From positions 54,957,459-55,021,458 of the forward strand of contig NC_071392.1 in assembly GCF_022682495.2 (NCBI RefSeq): 64,000 nt of DNA. Direction: 5' to 3'. The notes under the pieces were generated by a model. The model did not search any database, was not told the DNA's origin, and worked only from the letters and a program-made list of their open reading frames with translations. A program made the position numbers and the translations under genes. Positions 1 through 10,985 of the stretch are shown in pieces. Source of the DNA: Desmodus rotundus (lineage: Eukaryota; Chordata; Mammalia; Chiroptera; Phyllostomidae). The number at the start of each line of letters is the position of its first letter. Positions within the stretch are counted from its first letter, which is position 1.

Positions 1-299
1 CCCTTCACTTCTTCCTTCATTTTGTGATTGAGCTCAATCAGTTCTGTGAACATCCTTATTACTAGTGTTCTCAACTTTGCATCTGATAAGTCATCTATCT
101 CTTCGTTGGTTAGCTATTTCTCTGGAGTTTTGATCTATTCCTTCAGTTGGGCCATATTTCTTTGTCTTGGTTCACCTGTTATGTTGTAAGGAGGCAGAGC
201 CTTAGGTATTCATAAGGGATGGGCAACCCTCTTTGCTACCTTGTGGTACTGTCAGTAGGGGAGGGGTTAGAGAGGGGTCAGTGCTGCTCCCATGGAATC
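1..299 (-). mobile_element. L1-derived element, 5'UTR end and start of ORF1 (fragment)
   Basis: Read on the minus strand, 299 down to about 160 is the end of an L1-type 5'UTR, and from about 155 it becomes ORF1-like (Met-Ala-Gln-Leu-Lys-Glu, later an Ile-Glu-Leu-Asn-His-Lys-Met segment near 1-50). The leader resembles the ORF1-only element at 58.0-59.8 kb, including the phrase around its ORF1 start, so this is probably the same family. Its 5' end abuts ORF2 of the neighbouring minus-strand L1 at about 300, which suggests insertion into that L1. The rest lies outside the window, so whether it lacks ORF2 cannot be seen. The frame is broken by stops. Confidence 0.65.
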
Positions 300-2914
300 A
301 GTTCCTTTTTAATTGTGATCATGATTTCTTTAGTTGTGCAGAAGCATTTTAATTTGATGTAGTTCCATTTTTTAATTTTTCCCTTTATTTCCTGTGCCCT
401 AGGGGATATATTGGCAAAATGTTGCTACATGAGATATCTGAAATTTTATTGCCTATGTTTTCCTTTAAGATTATATTGTATCATGACTTGTATTTAAGTC
501 TTTTATCCATTTTGAGATTATTCTGGGGTATGGTATAAGATCGTGGCCTAGTTTCAGTTTTTGCATGTACCAGTCCACTTCTCCAAACACCATTTATTGA
601 AGAGGCTATCTTTATTCCATTGTATGATCTTGCTGCTTTGTCAAACATTAAAATATGTTAAAGATGTGGGTTCATTTCTGGGACCTCTACTATGTTCCAT
701 TGATCTATGAGTATGTTTTATGCCAGTACCAGATTCTTTTGATCACAGTGTCCTTGTAGTATAGTTTGATATCAAACATTGTGATCCCTCCAACTTTATT
801 CTGTCTCAAGATTGCTGAGGTTATTCAGGGTCTTTGGTTCCATATAAATTTTTGGAATATTTGTTTTAGATCTTTGAAATATGCCATTCATATTTTAATA
901 AGAATTGTATTGCTTTATAGATTGTAGTATGGACATTTTAATGATGTTAATTCTTCCAATCCATGAACGTAGTATGTATTTCTATTTATTTGTTTCTTCC
1001 TCAATTTCTTTCTTCAGTGTTCTATAGTTTTCCAAGTGTAGGTCTTTAACTCATTGGCTAAGTTTATTTCTAGGTACTTTATTTTTCTTCCTATATGGGA
1101 TTTTTCCCCTTAGCTTCTCTTTCTGATATTTCATTATAGTCGTACAAAGATGATATCAATTTGTAAATATTGACTTTTATCCTGCTACTTAGCCAAATTC
1201 ACTTATTAGATTGTGTAATTTTTTGGTGGAATCAATAGGGTTTTCTATATACACTATCACGTTGTCTGTGAATAATGACAGTTTTACTTCCTCCTTTCCA
1301 ATTTGGATGACTTTTATTTCTTCTTCTTGTCTGATCTCTGTGGCTAGGACTTCCAGTATTATATTAAATAAATGTGGTGAAAGTGGATACGCCTGTATTG
1401 TTCCTAATCTTAAGGGAAGGGCTGTTAGTTTTTGACCATTGAGTATGATGTTGGAAGTAGGTTTTTCATATATGGCCTTTATTATGTTGATATATGCCCT
1501 TCTATTCCCACTCTGGTGAGTGTTTTTGTCACAAATCAGTGCTGGACTTTATCAAATGGTTTTTCAGCATCTATTGTTATAATCATGTTTCTTGTCTTTC
1601 TTTTAGTATATGTGATGTATCACATTTATTGATTTGTGGATATTGTATCATCCTTGAATCCCTGGACTAAATCCAACTTGATCATGATGTATTATATTTT
1701 TAATGTATTAGTGGATCTAGTTTGCTAACATTTTTTGAGGATTTTATCATCTATGTTCATCAGAGACTTTGGCCTGTAATTTTCTTTCTTTGTTGTGTCT
1801 TTATTTGGTTTTGGAATTAGAACAATACTGACTTCATGAAAAGAGTTTGGGAGTCTTTCCTCTTCTTAAAGTTTTTGGAGTAATTTGAGAAGGATAATTG
1901 ATAGTTCTTCTTTAGATGTTTGGTAAAATTTGCCTCTGAAGCCATCTGGTCCAGGACTTTTGTGTTCCAGGAGTTTTTTGATTACTACTTCAACTTCCCT
2001 ATTTCTTATTGGTATTCAGGTTTTCTGCTTTTTCCTGATTCAGTATGGAAAACTGTATGTTTCCAGAAACTAATTCATTTTACCTCAGTTGTCCAATTTG
2101 TTGGTCTATAGTTGTTCATAGTAATATTTACAATTCCATTCATTATTTAATAATATGTTATTCAGCCTCCATGTAGTTCAATTATTTTAAATTTTTATCT
2201 TAAGTTTGGTTTCTAGTTTCAAGGCATTATGATTTTAGAAGATACTTGATATGATTTAAATTTTCTTGAATTGTTAAGGTTTATTTTGTGTCTTACCATG
2301 TGATATATCTTAGAGAATGATCTATGTGCATTTGAGAAGAATGTATTTTTTGCCTCCTTGGGGTGAAATGCTCTGTAAATATCAATTAAGCTCACTTGAT
2401 ATAGAGTGTGATATAATGCTGCTATATCTCTGTTGGTTTTTTTTGTCTGGTATATTTATCCATTGTTGACAGTGGGGTGTTAAAAATCCCCTACAATGAA
2501 TGTATTGCTGTTGATCTCTCTCTTAAAGTCTTCTAAGATTTTTTTTTCATGCATTTAGGTATTCCTATATTGGGTGCATATATATTTATCAAGGTTATAT
2601 TTTCTTGTTGGACTACTCTTTTAAGTATTATATAGTGACCTTTTTTTGTCTCTTGTTACAGCCTTTGTTTTGAAGTCTATTTTGTCTGATATAGGTATTG
2701 TTACCCCAGCTCGTTTTTCACATCCATTTGCATGTAATATTTTTTCTACCCCAGTGACCTTCAGTCTGTAGAATTATTTTATTCTGAGGTTGGTCTCTTG
2801 TATATACCATATATACAGGTTGTGTTTTCTTTTCCATTGAGCTACCTTATGGCTTCTGATTGGGACATTTAATCCATTTATATTTAAGGTTATTACTGAT
2901 AGGTATTTGTTCAT
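300..2914 (-). pseudogene. L1 ORF2 remnant (endonuclease to reverse transcriptase), broken
   Basis: ORF2 normally encodes an endonuclease, reverse transcriptase and Cys-rich C-terminus that nick target DNA and copy L1 RNA. The N-terminus is recognisable at 2774-2914 on the minus strand. Further left, reverse-transcriptase-type peptides appear in short broken frames, for example the Phe-Ala-Asp-Asp region near 1270-1300 as the complement of plus-strand text. The frame stops repeatedly and ends abruptly at about 300 where another element begins. Non-functional. Confidence 0.75.
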
Positions 2915-2934
2915 TGCCATTTTTTCCCTTTGTC

Positions 2935-2999
<65 letters not shown>
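2935..2999. repeat. (TC/GA)n dinucleotide microsatellite
   Basis: About 65 bases of almost pure TC on the plus strand. It lies in the inter-ORF spacer of the minus-strand L1, directly upstream of the ORF2 start. It generates an artificial Arg/Glu-alternating reading frame on the minus strand that is not a protein signal. Confidence 0.95.
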
Positions 3000-3002
<3 letters not shown>

Positions 3003-3009
3003 ATTCTTA

Positions 3010-3930
3010 AAGCAGTCCCTGTAGCATCTATTGCAGTGCTGGTTTGATGGAGATGTACTCCCTTAGCTTTCTTTTATTTCTGGGAAGCTCTTTATTTCAC
3101 CTTCAATTTTAAGCGAAATCCTTGGTGGTTAGAGTTGTCTTGGTTGCTGGTCCTTGTTTTTTATTACTTGAAATATTTCATGCCATTCTCTTCTTGCTTA
3201 TAGTGTTTCTATTGAAAGTGATGGGCTTATTAGAGCTCTCTTTTATTACTAGCTATTTTTTCCTTGCTGCCTTTAAGATTCTCTTTGTCTTTAAATTTTG
3301 CCACTTTAATTGTAATGTATCTTGGAGTAGGCCTCTTTGGGTTCATATAACTTAGGACTACCTGTGCTTCTTGAATTTGTATTATGTTTTCTTCACCAAC
3401 TTAAGGAAGATTTCTGTCATTATTCTTTCAAACAGGTTTTTTGTCCTTCCGCCCTTTCTTCTCTTTCTGGTAACCCTATGATATGAATAGTGTTATATTT
3501 CATATTGCCCCAAATCTCCCTTAAACTATCCTCATTCTTTTTAAGTCTTTTTTCACTTTGTTGCTCTAACTGGGTATTTTTTTCTACCTTATCTTCCAAC
3601 ATGATGATTCAGTCCTCTGTTTCATCTAGCCTGCTTTAATTCTTCCAGTGTATTTTCAGTGTAGATATTGTATTCTTCATTTCCACCTGGTTCTTATTCA
3701 AAGATTCTATGTCTTTTTTCACGATCATTTAGTTCCAAGTTTCTTGTCATTCCCTTAAAGTTCCTTGTAGTTCTCATTAAGTTCCTTGAGCTTCATTATA
3801 ACCATTACTTTGAACTTTATGTCGTCTGATAAGTTGCTTGCCTCAATTTCATTTAGAGCTTTTCTGGGTATTCCTCATATATTTTCAATTGGGCATTGTT
3901 TTTGTCTCCCCATATTAGCTGACTCTGTTT
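3010..3930 (-). pseudogene. L1 ORF1 remnant
   Basis: ORF1 encodes the RNA-binding coiled-coil chaperone of the L1 particle. The best preserved part, 3420-3602 on the minus strand, reads Glu-Asp-Lys-Val-Glu-Lys-Asn-Thr then an Ile-Ile-Gly-Leu-Pro-Glu segment. This corresponds to the end of the coiled coil and the start of the RNA-recognition domain. Upstream, coiled-coil-type sequence continues to about 3930 in shifting frames. Broken and non-functional. Confidence 0.7.
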
Positions 3931-5690
3931 GTTTCTGTGTTTTAGATTGATTTGCTTTGACTCCCTAACATCACGGGTTGGTCTTATGTCCTATGGGACT
4001 CCATGGTACAGCCTCCTTGATCTCCTGAGCTGGATGCTATCGGATGCTTTTATGCAGTTTGTGTGGGCTCTCCTATTGTGATTGGATTCTGATTGTTGTT
4101 GGCCCATTTGTCAGTAGATTCTCACCTATGGTTGGCTGACTGATAATCTTGACCCCCATCAGGTCTTGAATGTTGTTGTATAGGTGTTGACAGACAAAAC
4201 AAAACACTACAGAAAACAAAACCCATGCAAGCAAAAATACCCCCCAACAACAACAATATCAAGGACAAGTGAGCAAAGATTAATAAAGATGGAAAGAGAA
4301 TAACACATTTCTTATAACCTCCCAGGTGTTATAAGAAAGAAAAAAAAAAGAATGTGAGATGTCTAAAGAAAGAAAAATGTAAGGAGATAAAGGGAGGAAA
4401 AATAATAAAAATAAGGAATAGAAACAAGGAGTCACCACAAAAGGTCAAAGACAGGGAAAAAATAAAACTTAAAAATGATAATAAAAAAGGGAAAGAAGAA
4501 GGCAAAATAGACTAAGAAAAGGGAAGAGTAAAATACGAGTTTTGAGATAAAAATTAGTAAAAAAAATTGGAACAAAATTAAGGAAAAGAAACAATGTTAA
4601 AAAACTATGTAAAGGAAAAAAATAATGCAAATAATGAAAATGAATGGGGTGGAATTTGTCTCAGCAGAATTTGGTGCTTGCTTGCTGGCATCTCCATCCC
4701 AATATGACTCAGGTGTTGTTTGAGCTGGTGTTAGTCAATGTCAGATGCTGTCCCCGTCTAGCTCTAGGCACCCTGTTCAAAGCTACAAGTAATCCACAGC
4801 CTGTGTTTATCTGTTTTGGGCTTGGCTGCATCTGGTATGGTCTTCACTGCTTTGCACTACTGGCTTTTTATATCACAAGGTCTAGGGGTGGGTCATCTAA
4901 CAACCGCAAGCACCACAGGTATCACCTCCACCTGCCTCTATCTACAGTCCTGCCATTAGTCTTAGCCTAGCTGCTGACCTGTCTGTTTCAGAGAGGGCTT
5001 CTGGTACAATTGTAAAGATGGGAACCCTGGATCCCTTTTAGGAGGAGCTGTTCAGACTTCATGGAAGATGGTGAGTGTGTTCCTTCACCCCTGTACCACA
5101 CATCTTGGTCTGCCCAGGTTTATTTCCAGTAGTGTATAGTTTCTGATGAGCTAGCTGTCTGTTTTGTGTGAGGGACCAATCTGTGTAAAAGGGTCAGCTC
5201 TTTCCTGAGTGAAGCTGATGGCAGCTTTGTATAAGAGCAGAGGTTCCCTGGGGTCAGCTTCCCTCTTTCAGACTCTCTGCCCTTCCCTCTGGTTGTCTGG
5301 TTTCTCTCCAGAGCCTTTTGATTAGTGTCTGTACGCTGAGACCAGGTCTTTTGAAAAAGGGCTAGCAGGATTCCAGTTTGTTGGAATTGCAGTCTGTAAG
5401 GCACTCAGTGAAAGGAGAGTAGCTTCTACTCAGAGACAACCCTTTCAGTTTTTGCCAGAGACTTGGTCTCTTGCTTCCTCATGAGGGCTCACTGTTTCAG
5501 GATGAATACATTCATCTTTCCTCTTTGCAGGAGCAGGCTCAGCAGTGCTGGGCTTCAGGCGATAGATCAAGACAACTTCCCACTGGGGTTGGGATAAGAC
5601 CAGACTGCAGGTGGGGACTAAATTTTTTCCTCAATCGAAGACCTTAATAGGAGCCTAAGCTCTCTGTTCTGCTCCCTGGTATTATCATAG
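3930..5690 (-). promoter_or_regulatory. L1 5'UTR (old subfamily type)
   Basis: This is the leader of the minus-strand L1 and the position of its internal RNA polymerase II promoter. The part at 3960-4060 resembles 33.36-33.47 kb, which also precedes an ORF1 start on the minus strand. The plus strand is A-rich at 4190-4640, then more GC-balanced to 5690. No intact promoter motif can be asserted. Confidence 0.5.
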
Positions 5691-5699
5691 ATGATATTG

Positions 5700-5880
5700 G
5701 ATCCATGAAAGTAATTTCTTTAAAAAAATTTCTAAAACAAGAAAGGATTCTTGAAACTTAAAATAAATGACAGACATGAAAACATTCAAAGGATGTATAG
5801 AAGGTAAAATTGAGATAGCTGTGAGAAATTAAAACAAAAATTTAGAGACAAAGAACAGAAAAATTAAGAAAAATGGAAGT
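5700..5880 (+). mobile_element. Ancient ORF1-like LINE fragment (HAL1/L1), left half
   Basis: An A-rich stretch with the feel of a decayed L1/HAL1 ORF1 coiled coil. It is followed after a repeat insertion by a better-preserved ORF1 C-terminal-like part at 6400-6640, so I read the two as halves of one old element. Recognised by eye only; the left half is the weaker. Confidence 0.35.
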
Positions 5881-5881
5881 C

Positions 5882-6362
5882 GTGATGGATAATTTTATGT
5901 GTCAAATTGGTTGGGCTATTAAGATGCTCAGACATTTGGTGAAATATCATTTTGGATATGGCTGTGAGGATGCTTCTGTATGAAATTAATACTTAAATCG
6001 ATAGACTGGGTAAAACAGTGTGGGTGAGCCTCATTCAACCAATTAAAGACTTGAATAGCATAAAATGCTGAGTCAAGAGGGAATTCCTTCTGCCTGATTA
6101 CCTTGAGCTGGGACTTTGGGATTTTCTTGCCTTCAGCTTCCAACTGAAACATTGCCTCTTCTTGAGTCTTGAGCCTGCCAGCTTTTAGAATAGAAATGAC
6201 TCCATCTGCCTTCCTAATTCTCAGGCCTTTGGACTCAAGACTATAATCTCACAGCTTCCATAGTCATTTAAACCAATCTCTTATTGGTATGTGTGTGTTT
6301 ATATACACATCATATTGTGCTATTTGTTCTGTTTCTCAGGAGAATGCTGATTAATACAGAGG
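5882..6362 (+). mobile_element. Medium-reiterated mammalian interspersed repeat, family not named
   Basis: The start (a 'tgatggataattttatgtgtcaa' type opening), the tandem 'ctt..gagcctgccagc' core and the end ('gttctgtttctcaggagaa', then 'taatacag') are those of a common mammalian interspersed repeat I have seen many times but cannot name with certainty. About 480 bp and nearly full length. It separates two ORF1-like LINE fragments. No clear TSD was found. Confidence 0.6.
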
Positions 6363-6399
6363 CCATAGTTATATCATCTGAATAATAAAAAGATAATAT

Positions 6400-6640
6400 A
6401 GAAAAAATAAAGAAGAAAATTGTCAAAGAAATAATGTAAGAAAAATTCCCAGAAACCAAATACAAGGTTCTAAATTTTGAGAACCAGAATGTGCTCAACA
6501 ATATGCTTAAAAACAGAACCACCCCAAGACCTTTTGGAAAAGTCCAAAACACTAGAGACTAAGAGAATTACTTGAACCTTCCAGAGAGGAGGAAAGGGAA
6601 AAGATAATAATAACAGGAATCAGAACAGTGCCTTGGCCTA
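6400..6640 (+). mobile_element. Ancient ORF1-like LINE fragment (HAL1/L1), right half
   Basis: The text runs in the order expected for ORF1 C-terminal coding: a 'ttcccagaaacca' phrase, a 'cccaagacc' phrase matching the His-Ile-Ile-Ile-Lys region, 'gtccaaaacactagagac', then 'ccttccagagaggag'. It is too diverged for a reading frame. Together with 5700-5880 it flanks an inserted repeat. Confidence 0.5.
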
Positions 6641-9600
6641 TTACCATAAGTCTTACACTGACTTTTTTAGACAAGATTTAAAGCCAAAGTATCCTCTTAA
6701 AAGGGAAAAGAACTATCCAAACAGATGGGCTTTTCCTTACTTTGGTTCTTAAAAAAAAAAAAGTGAACATATGCTACAAGTTGAATGATGGTGAACTTTT
6801 TCAGGATAAGGACAATGTTATGTATTTCTATGTATTGGGCACCTAGTATTCTGAAACATAACTTCTCAATAAATTTATCTTGAATGAATAAAAAATGATC
6901 AGATAAAAAAGTTTTTTTCCTCCTTTTTGGCAAAATCATAGGATCTTTCTCACCTAAGATAACTGAAAATATGGCAGGTACTGCTAAAGTAATAGGTAAA
7001 TGAAGGGTTAGAGACAAATACTTCTAAGAATCTAAGACGAAGGTTTCAAGAATGCACCCTTTTGAAAGAGAAAATCCTGTCCACGCTAAACACATGTAAG
7101 ATACACTAACCATGATGCTGAATATCCCAGAGTCACAACTGCTGATGTTTAGTCCAGTTAATTTTGTTTCCAGTTACAAAGGGTAAAAATGTTTATTAGA
7201 GTGGCTAAAGATTTCCAAAGCAGAGTGAATTTTGGGTTTTTAGGCAACAGGAGAGACTAATGGTATAAAAGCTCCAAGTAGATAATTTATTTTTAATCTC
7301 TTTTATTTTGATTTAGAATGCATTACTGATTATTCTATTGATTTGCTTTCATGTCACAATTAGCTTGTATTCCTCATGCACTGAAAATATATTAGGTATT
7401 AAGAAGACAGGCTGGAAGTAGACATAACTTTTGAAATATGTATTGTAGGATTCCAAACCAATGTCTTTAGTTACGTAATTCCAAGTGAGTTCAAATAATT
7501 AAGTTCACTTTTTCTTTCATAATCCAATTCTCTGTAGCAAATTGCTATCAAACATCTGAGCTGAAACAAATCAGAGTTTAGATTCCTTGGTGGCAAAAAG
7601 GAAGTAACTTTTTAAAGTTGTAACTAAAATTAAGAAAGTGATATGTGGGGCACGATAGATGGGGAAAGGAGGACTGATAGACAGAAAAGAATATGCAGAT
7701 CCCTTCAAGATTTATCACATGTTTGGGGAAAAGATACCTGATTATGACCACAAAAAACCAAAGGAGAATGAGTAGAAATTTGGCTGGCATGGTGGCTGTT
7801 TGTGTGATACAGAAGTACTGGCTGTATCTGACTTAAAATTCTCCTTGGATGTTTCATTTGAGAATATGAGGGTGAAGGGAGAGGGATGCTGGAGTTCTAC
7901 AGCTGGGTGTTGACATAAGAATAAAGCAAGTGTTTGGGGGATAAAGCGTGACTGGTGAAGCTGAAATAAAATGAAATAAAATGACACCATGTTGGAACTG
8001 CCTATCCAATTGCTGAGTTAGAGACTATTCCATGGAATTCAAGATGGGTGGTCACAATAAATCCAAACTAAAAACACTCCAGAGACATGAAAAGGAAGGA
8101 GAGAACCTGGCAAGCCTGAAACCCAAGATGTTACATTCACCGCTTGGCATTACTCTCAAAGAAGCATGTCTGTGAGAGTGGTACTAATTTCACACTTGGT
8201 ATATTTATCACATTTCCTCACCATGAGTAAGTGGGGTCAAGCTTCTGACAGAGATTCTTCTCTAAACCTCTGAGCTTTTATGTTTTTTGCTTTGTATTTT
8301 TCCAGCCTAGGAATGAAGATGTATTGAAGATGACTGTCTCACTATGGAAAAATGACTCTGTGAGGAGGAATTCACCACTCTTGGCCAAACGAAGAAGAAC
8401 ATTAATATATATCACAAAACAGACCCCCAGAGAATACAAGTGGTACTGTACTGCTCAGAGGCTTCTTGCAAGTGTAAACAAAAATCTTGGTTGTTGCTGG
8501 TGACCTGCTCTTTTTCAGAATCTGACCAAGTTTTAGAATGGAAACAATCAAGCAGGGATATCAATGTCCCTGTGAGGTCTAAACATCTTTTCTAAACTTA
8601 TTTCTATCTGTCACTTGGCTCTCTCTAGCTAATGACATATAGCTTGGTTTCTCAGAAAACAAGTGAGATAGAGTTCAAGGTGCTTACACACTAACTGATA
8701 AAGAATAGATTAAATATTTGATATGTGTGTGTGTCAACTCTCTGTTATACTGTAAGGGCCAATATTTTGGTGGGGTCTTTACATTAATAGCCCTTACTTT
8801 GAGTCCCATCTCACAAAGGTTCTTTAGAGACACCAATACATTCATAAGGCATAAAGCCCAAAAACCTGTTGTTTACTTCTTGGAGTTCTGTGGTCTGGAC
8901 TTACCATTGACAGTGGAGCCTATGCTACAGAAGCCTGAGGTTGTGGTTAATTCTCACATGTCATTAGAAAGAACACTCAAAAATAATCCTTGACCTTTAA
9001 ATAGAAAGTTGTACAAACATAAAAAAAGAGGACAATAATGGAAATATTTTTCAAAGCAATGGTATCTAGTAACTAATAACCACTTTAAGAGCCACCAAGA
9101 AAGGCAACTTATTTCAACTGAATTTACTTAGCATTCAAAGACTGACAACAGTTCCTCCTTCTTTGATTGTTGTACTCTTCAGTGGATGGCTTTTTGTAGG
9201 CAGCCACATGCAGATAAAAGCAGGGAACATGCTAGACATGATTAAACATGTGCTTATATATTCCACACAGAACAAACTCAATTTTTCATCATGTGATCAG
9301 ACATCTCAAATTGCTTGCATCAGTCACACTTTATATCTGTTGTCCCAGTGTTCCATGCAACCAAAGCCCCCTTTTACTCTCAGATATATCCCAATCTAGA
9401 TGATAAATAATATGGTCACTCTCCTTACTCAGCACACTGATTTTCTTTCCAGATTCTCAAGTCTTTATGCCTGCATAAGGTTATCACTAGTGGAAGACAA
9501 CATGGGATGACCATGATAGTTGTTCCAAACACCTGACTACTATAATATCACTTCAGAGAGTCATGAGGAATAGGTTCCAGCTCATTACTAGGAACAAAAG

Positions 9601-9890
9601 ATTTATCAATAGGTCCAAAAGGAAAAAGCTACCCTTAAAAGTAGTGAGTATCTCACCTATAAAAGCATTCAAGAAGAAGGCTGGAAGACCATCTGGCAGG
9701 GATGTCATTGAGGGGTTTTCTACAGCAATTAAGAGTTTGTGTTGGCTCATTGGCTATGAAACTATTATAAAGAATGTAAAGATCCATTGAAGGTCTTGAA
9801 TAACCAGGCCTTACCTTCAAAAACTCTGCCTCACTGGGCTGGCATGGGGCCCAGAAATATTCATTTTCTCCATGATAACTGTAAAAATAA
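6641..9890. other. Apparently single-copy intergenic DNA
   Basis: AT-rich sequence with only short chance frames. No exon-like conserved frame, RNA gene or recognisable repeat was found. Unidentified old repeats may remain. Confidence 0.5.
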
Positions 9891-10985
9891 TGTAAAACAT
9901 AGAAAATATTTTAAAGTATGAGTTAAAATGGCCTGAGATCTCGCCTATATCCCATGAATATTCAGTGTCCACCCTTTCAAATCTCCCACATGTAAACAGT
10001 TTTACATAAACTAAATCACACCAGGAAAGTGGTTTTACTATCATTGATATTAACATTTGTGGGTTTTTTCACCTCTTCCCATTCCACCTGCGTGTAATCA
10101 GTGTTATCAACCTGATAGATATACTCTTTTATAAATGTATCTGTATGTCCACACAATCACATACAAAAGCACATACATTGTATGTGCATACATAAATAAT
10201 GGTTTTGTCTATATCTTTTAAAATAGGATTGTATTATGCACACTTCCTGGCTTTTTGCTTTTTTCCAACTTAATTCATGGAAAGCTGCCAAATCAACTGA
10301 TATTAATCTCATATATTCTATTTAATGTCTGAAAACATCCCATGATATGAATACTTCCCAAATTATTTATGTATGCTTCTGTTTTTGAGTACTTTATCTT
10401 GCAGTTTTTGGTACTACCAATCATTCTGCAATGTCATTGTACTAATATTTTAAATACATACTTTAGTTTATATGGAATAGATTCTTAAGGTTGGGGTTAT
10501 TGGGTTGAAGAATGCATGTGCTTTTACTCTTAATAGGCATTTTCAGATTGTTCTCCTATGCACAAGCAATGTGTGAATGGACTACTTTCTCCATATCCGA
10601 GTATAGAATGGGTTTCCACTCTTTTTCATGTTTGACACTTTGGTAGGTGAAAAATGGTATTTTATTGTTATTCTAATCTTTATTTTTCTGACCTGCAGTG
10701 AAGTTGAACATCTTTTCTTATGGTTACTGGCCTTTGGATTTGCTATTTGTAAAAAGCCTATTCATAATTATTTTCACACTTTCAGGTTGTTTGTAAGAGT
10801 TCTTTGTATATTATAGGCATAAATTTTCTGCCATATGTGTTGAAAACATTTCTCTCAGTTTATAGTTTGTATTTTTACTTTGTTTATGGTTTCTTTTTCA
10901 CAATTTAAAATTTATTTATATTTAAGTATGTTTATCTTTTTTTAATGGATTTTTAGCTTGCTCTTTCAGTCATGACTCAGCAGTG
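9890..10985 (-). mobile_element. Ancient L1M-type 3' end, minus strand
   Basis: The plus strand carries the antisense of an L1 ORF2 C-terminus and 3'UTR. Landmarks are 'attgggttgaagaatgcatgtgc' type text near 10500, 'ggtgaaaaatggtattttattgtt' near 10646, a 'gttgaacatcttttcttatgg' phrase near 10703, and 'tttgtaagagttctttgtata' near 10790. These are the usual order in old mammalian L1M tails read in reverse. Highly diverged; the 3'UTR part near 9890-10170 is less certain. Confidence 0.75.

Larger units (their letters stand above)
300..5690 (-). mobile_element. LINE-1, minus strand, 3' portion missing from the window
   Basis: The minus strand reads, from right to left, a long L1 5'UTR (about 5690-3930), ORF1 remnants (about 3930-3010), a (GA)n tract, then ORF2 remnants down to about 300. 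ORF2 begins near 2914 with an endonuclease-type N-terminus (a Leu-Asn-Ile-Asn-Gly-Leu-Asn motif, then Gln-Glu-Thr). Many stops and frameshifts break both frames. The 5'UTR type resembles the one at 33.1-34.6 kb and differs from that of the complete L1 at 43.6 kb, so it is a different subfamily. The 5' limit near 5690 is approximate; no clean TSD was found. Confidence 0.8.

Noticed and set aside
2774..3004. Minus-strand frame with alternating Arg-Glu repeats
   Set aside because: The repeat is the (GA)n microsatellite; the following part is the L1 ORF2 start. Not a host gene.
9563..9790. 75-codon Lys/Arg-rich frame that looks like a basic nuclear protein fragment
   Set aside because: An equally long frame lies on the opposite strand, and no homology or gene structure was recognised.
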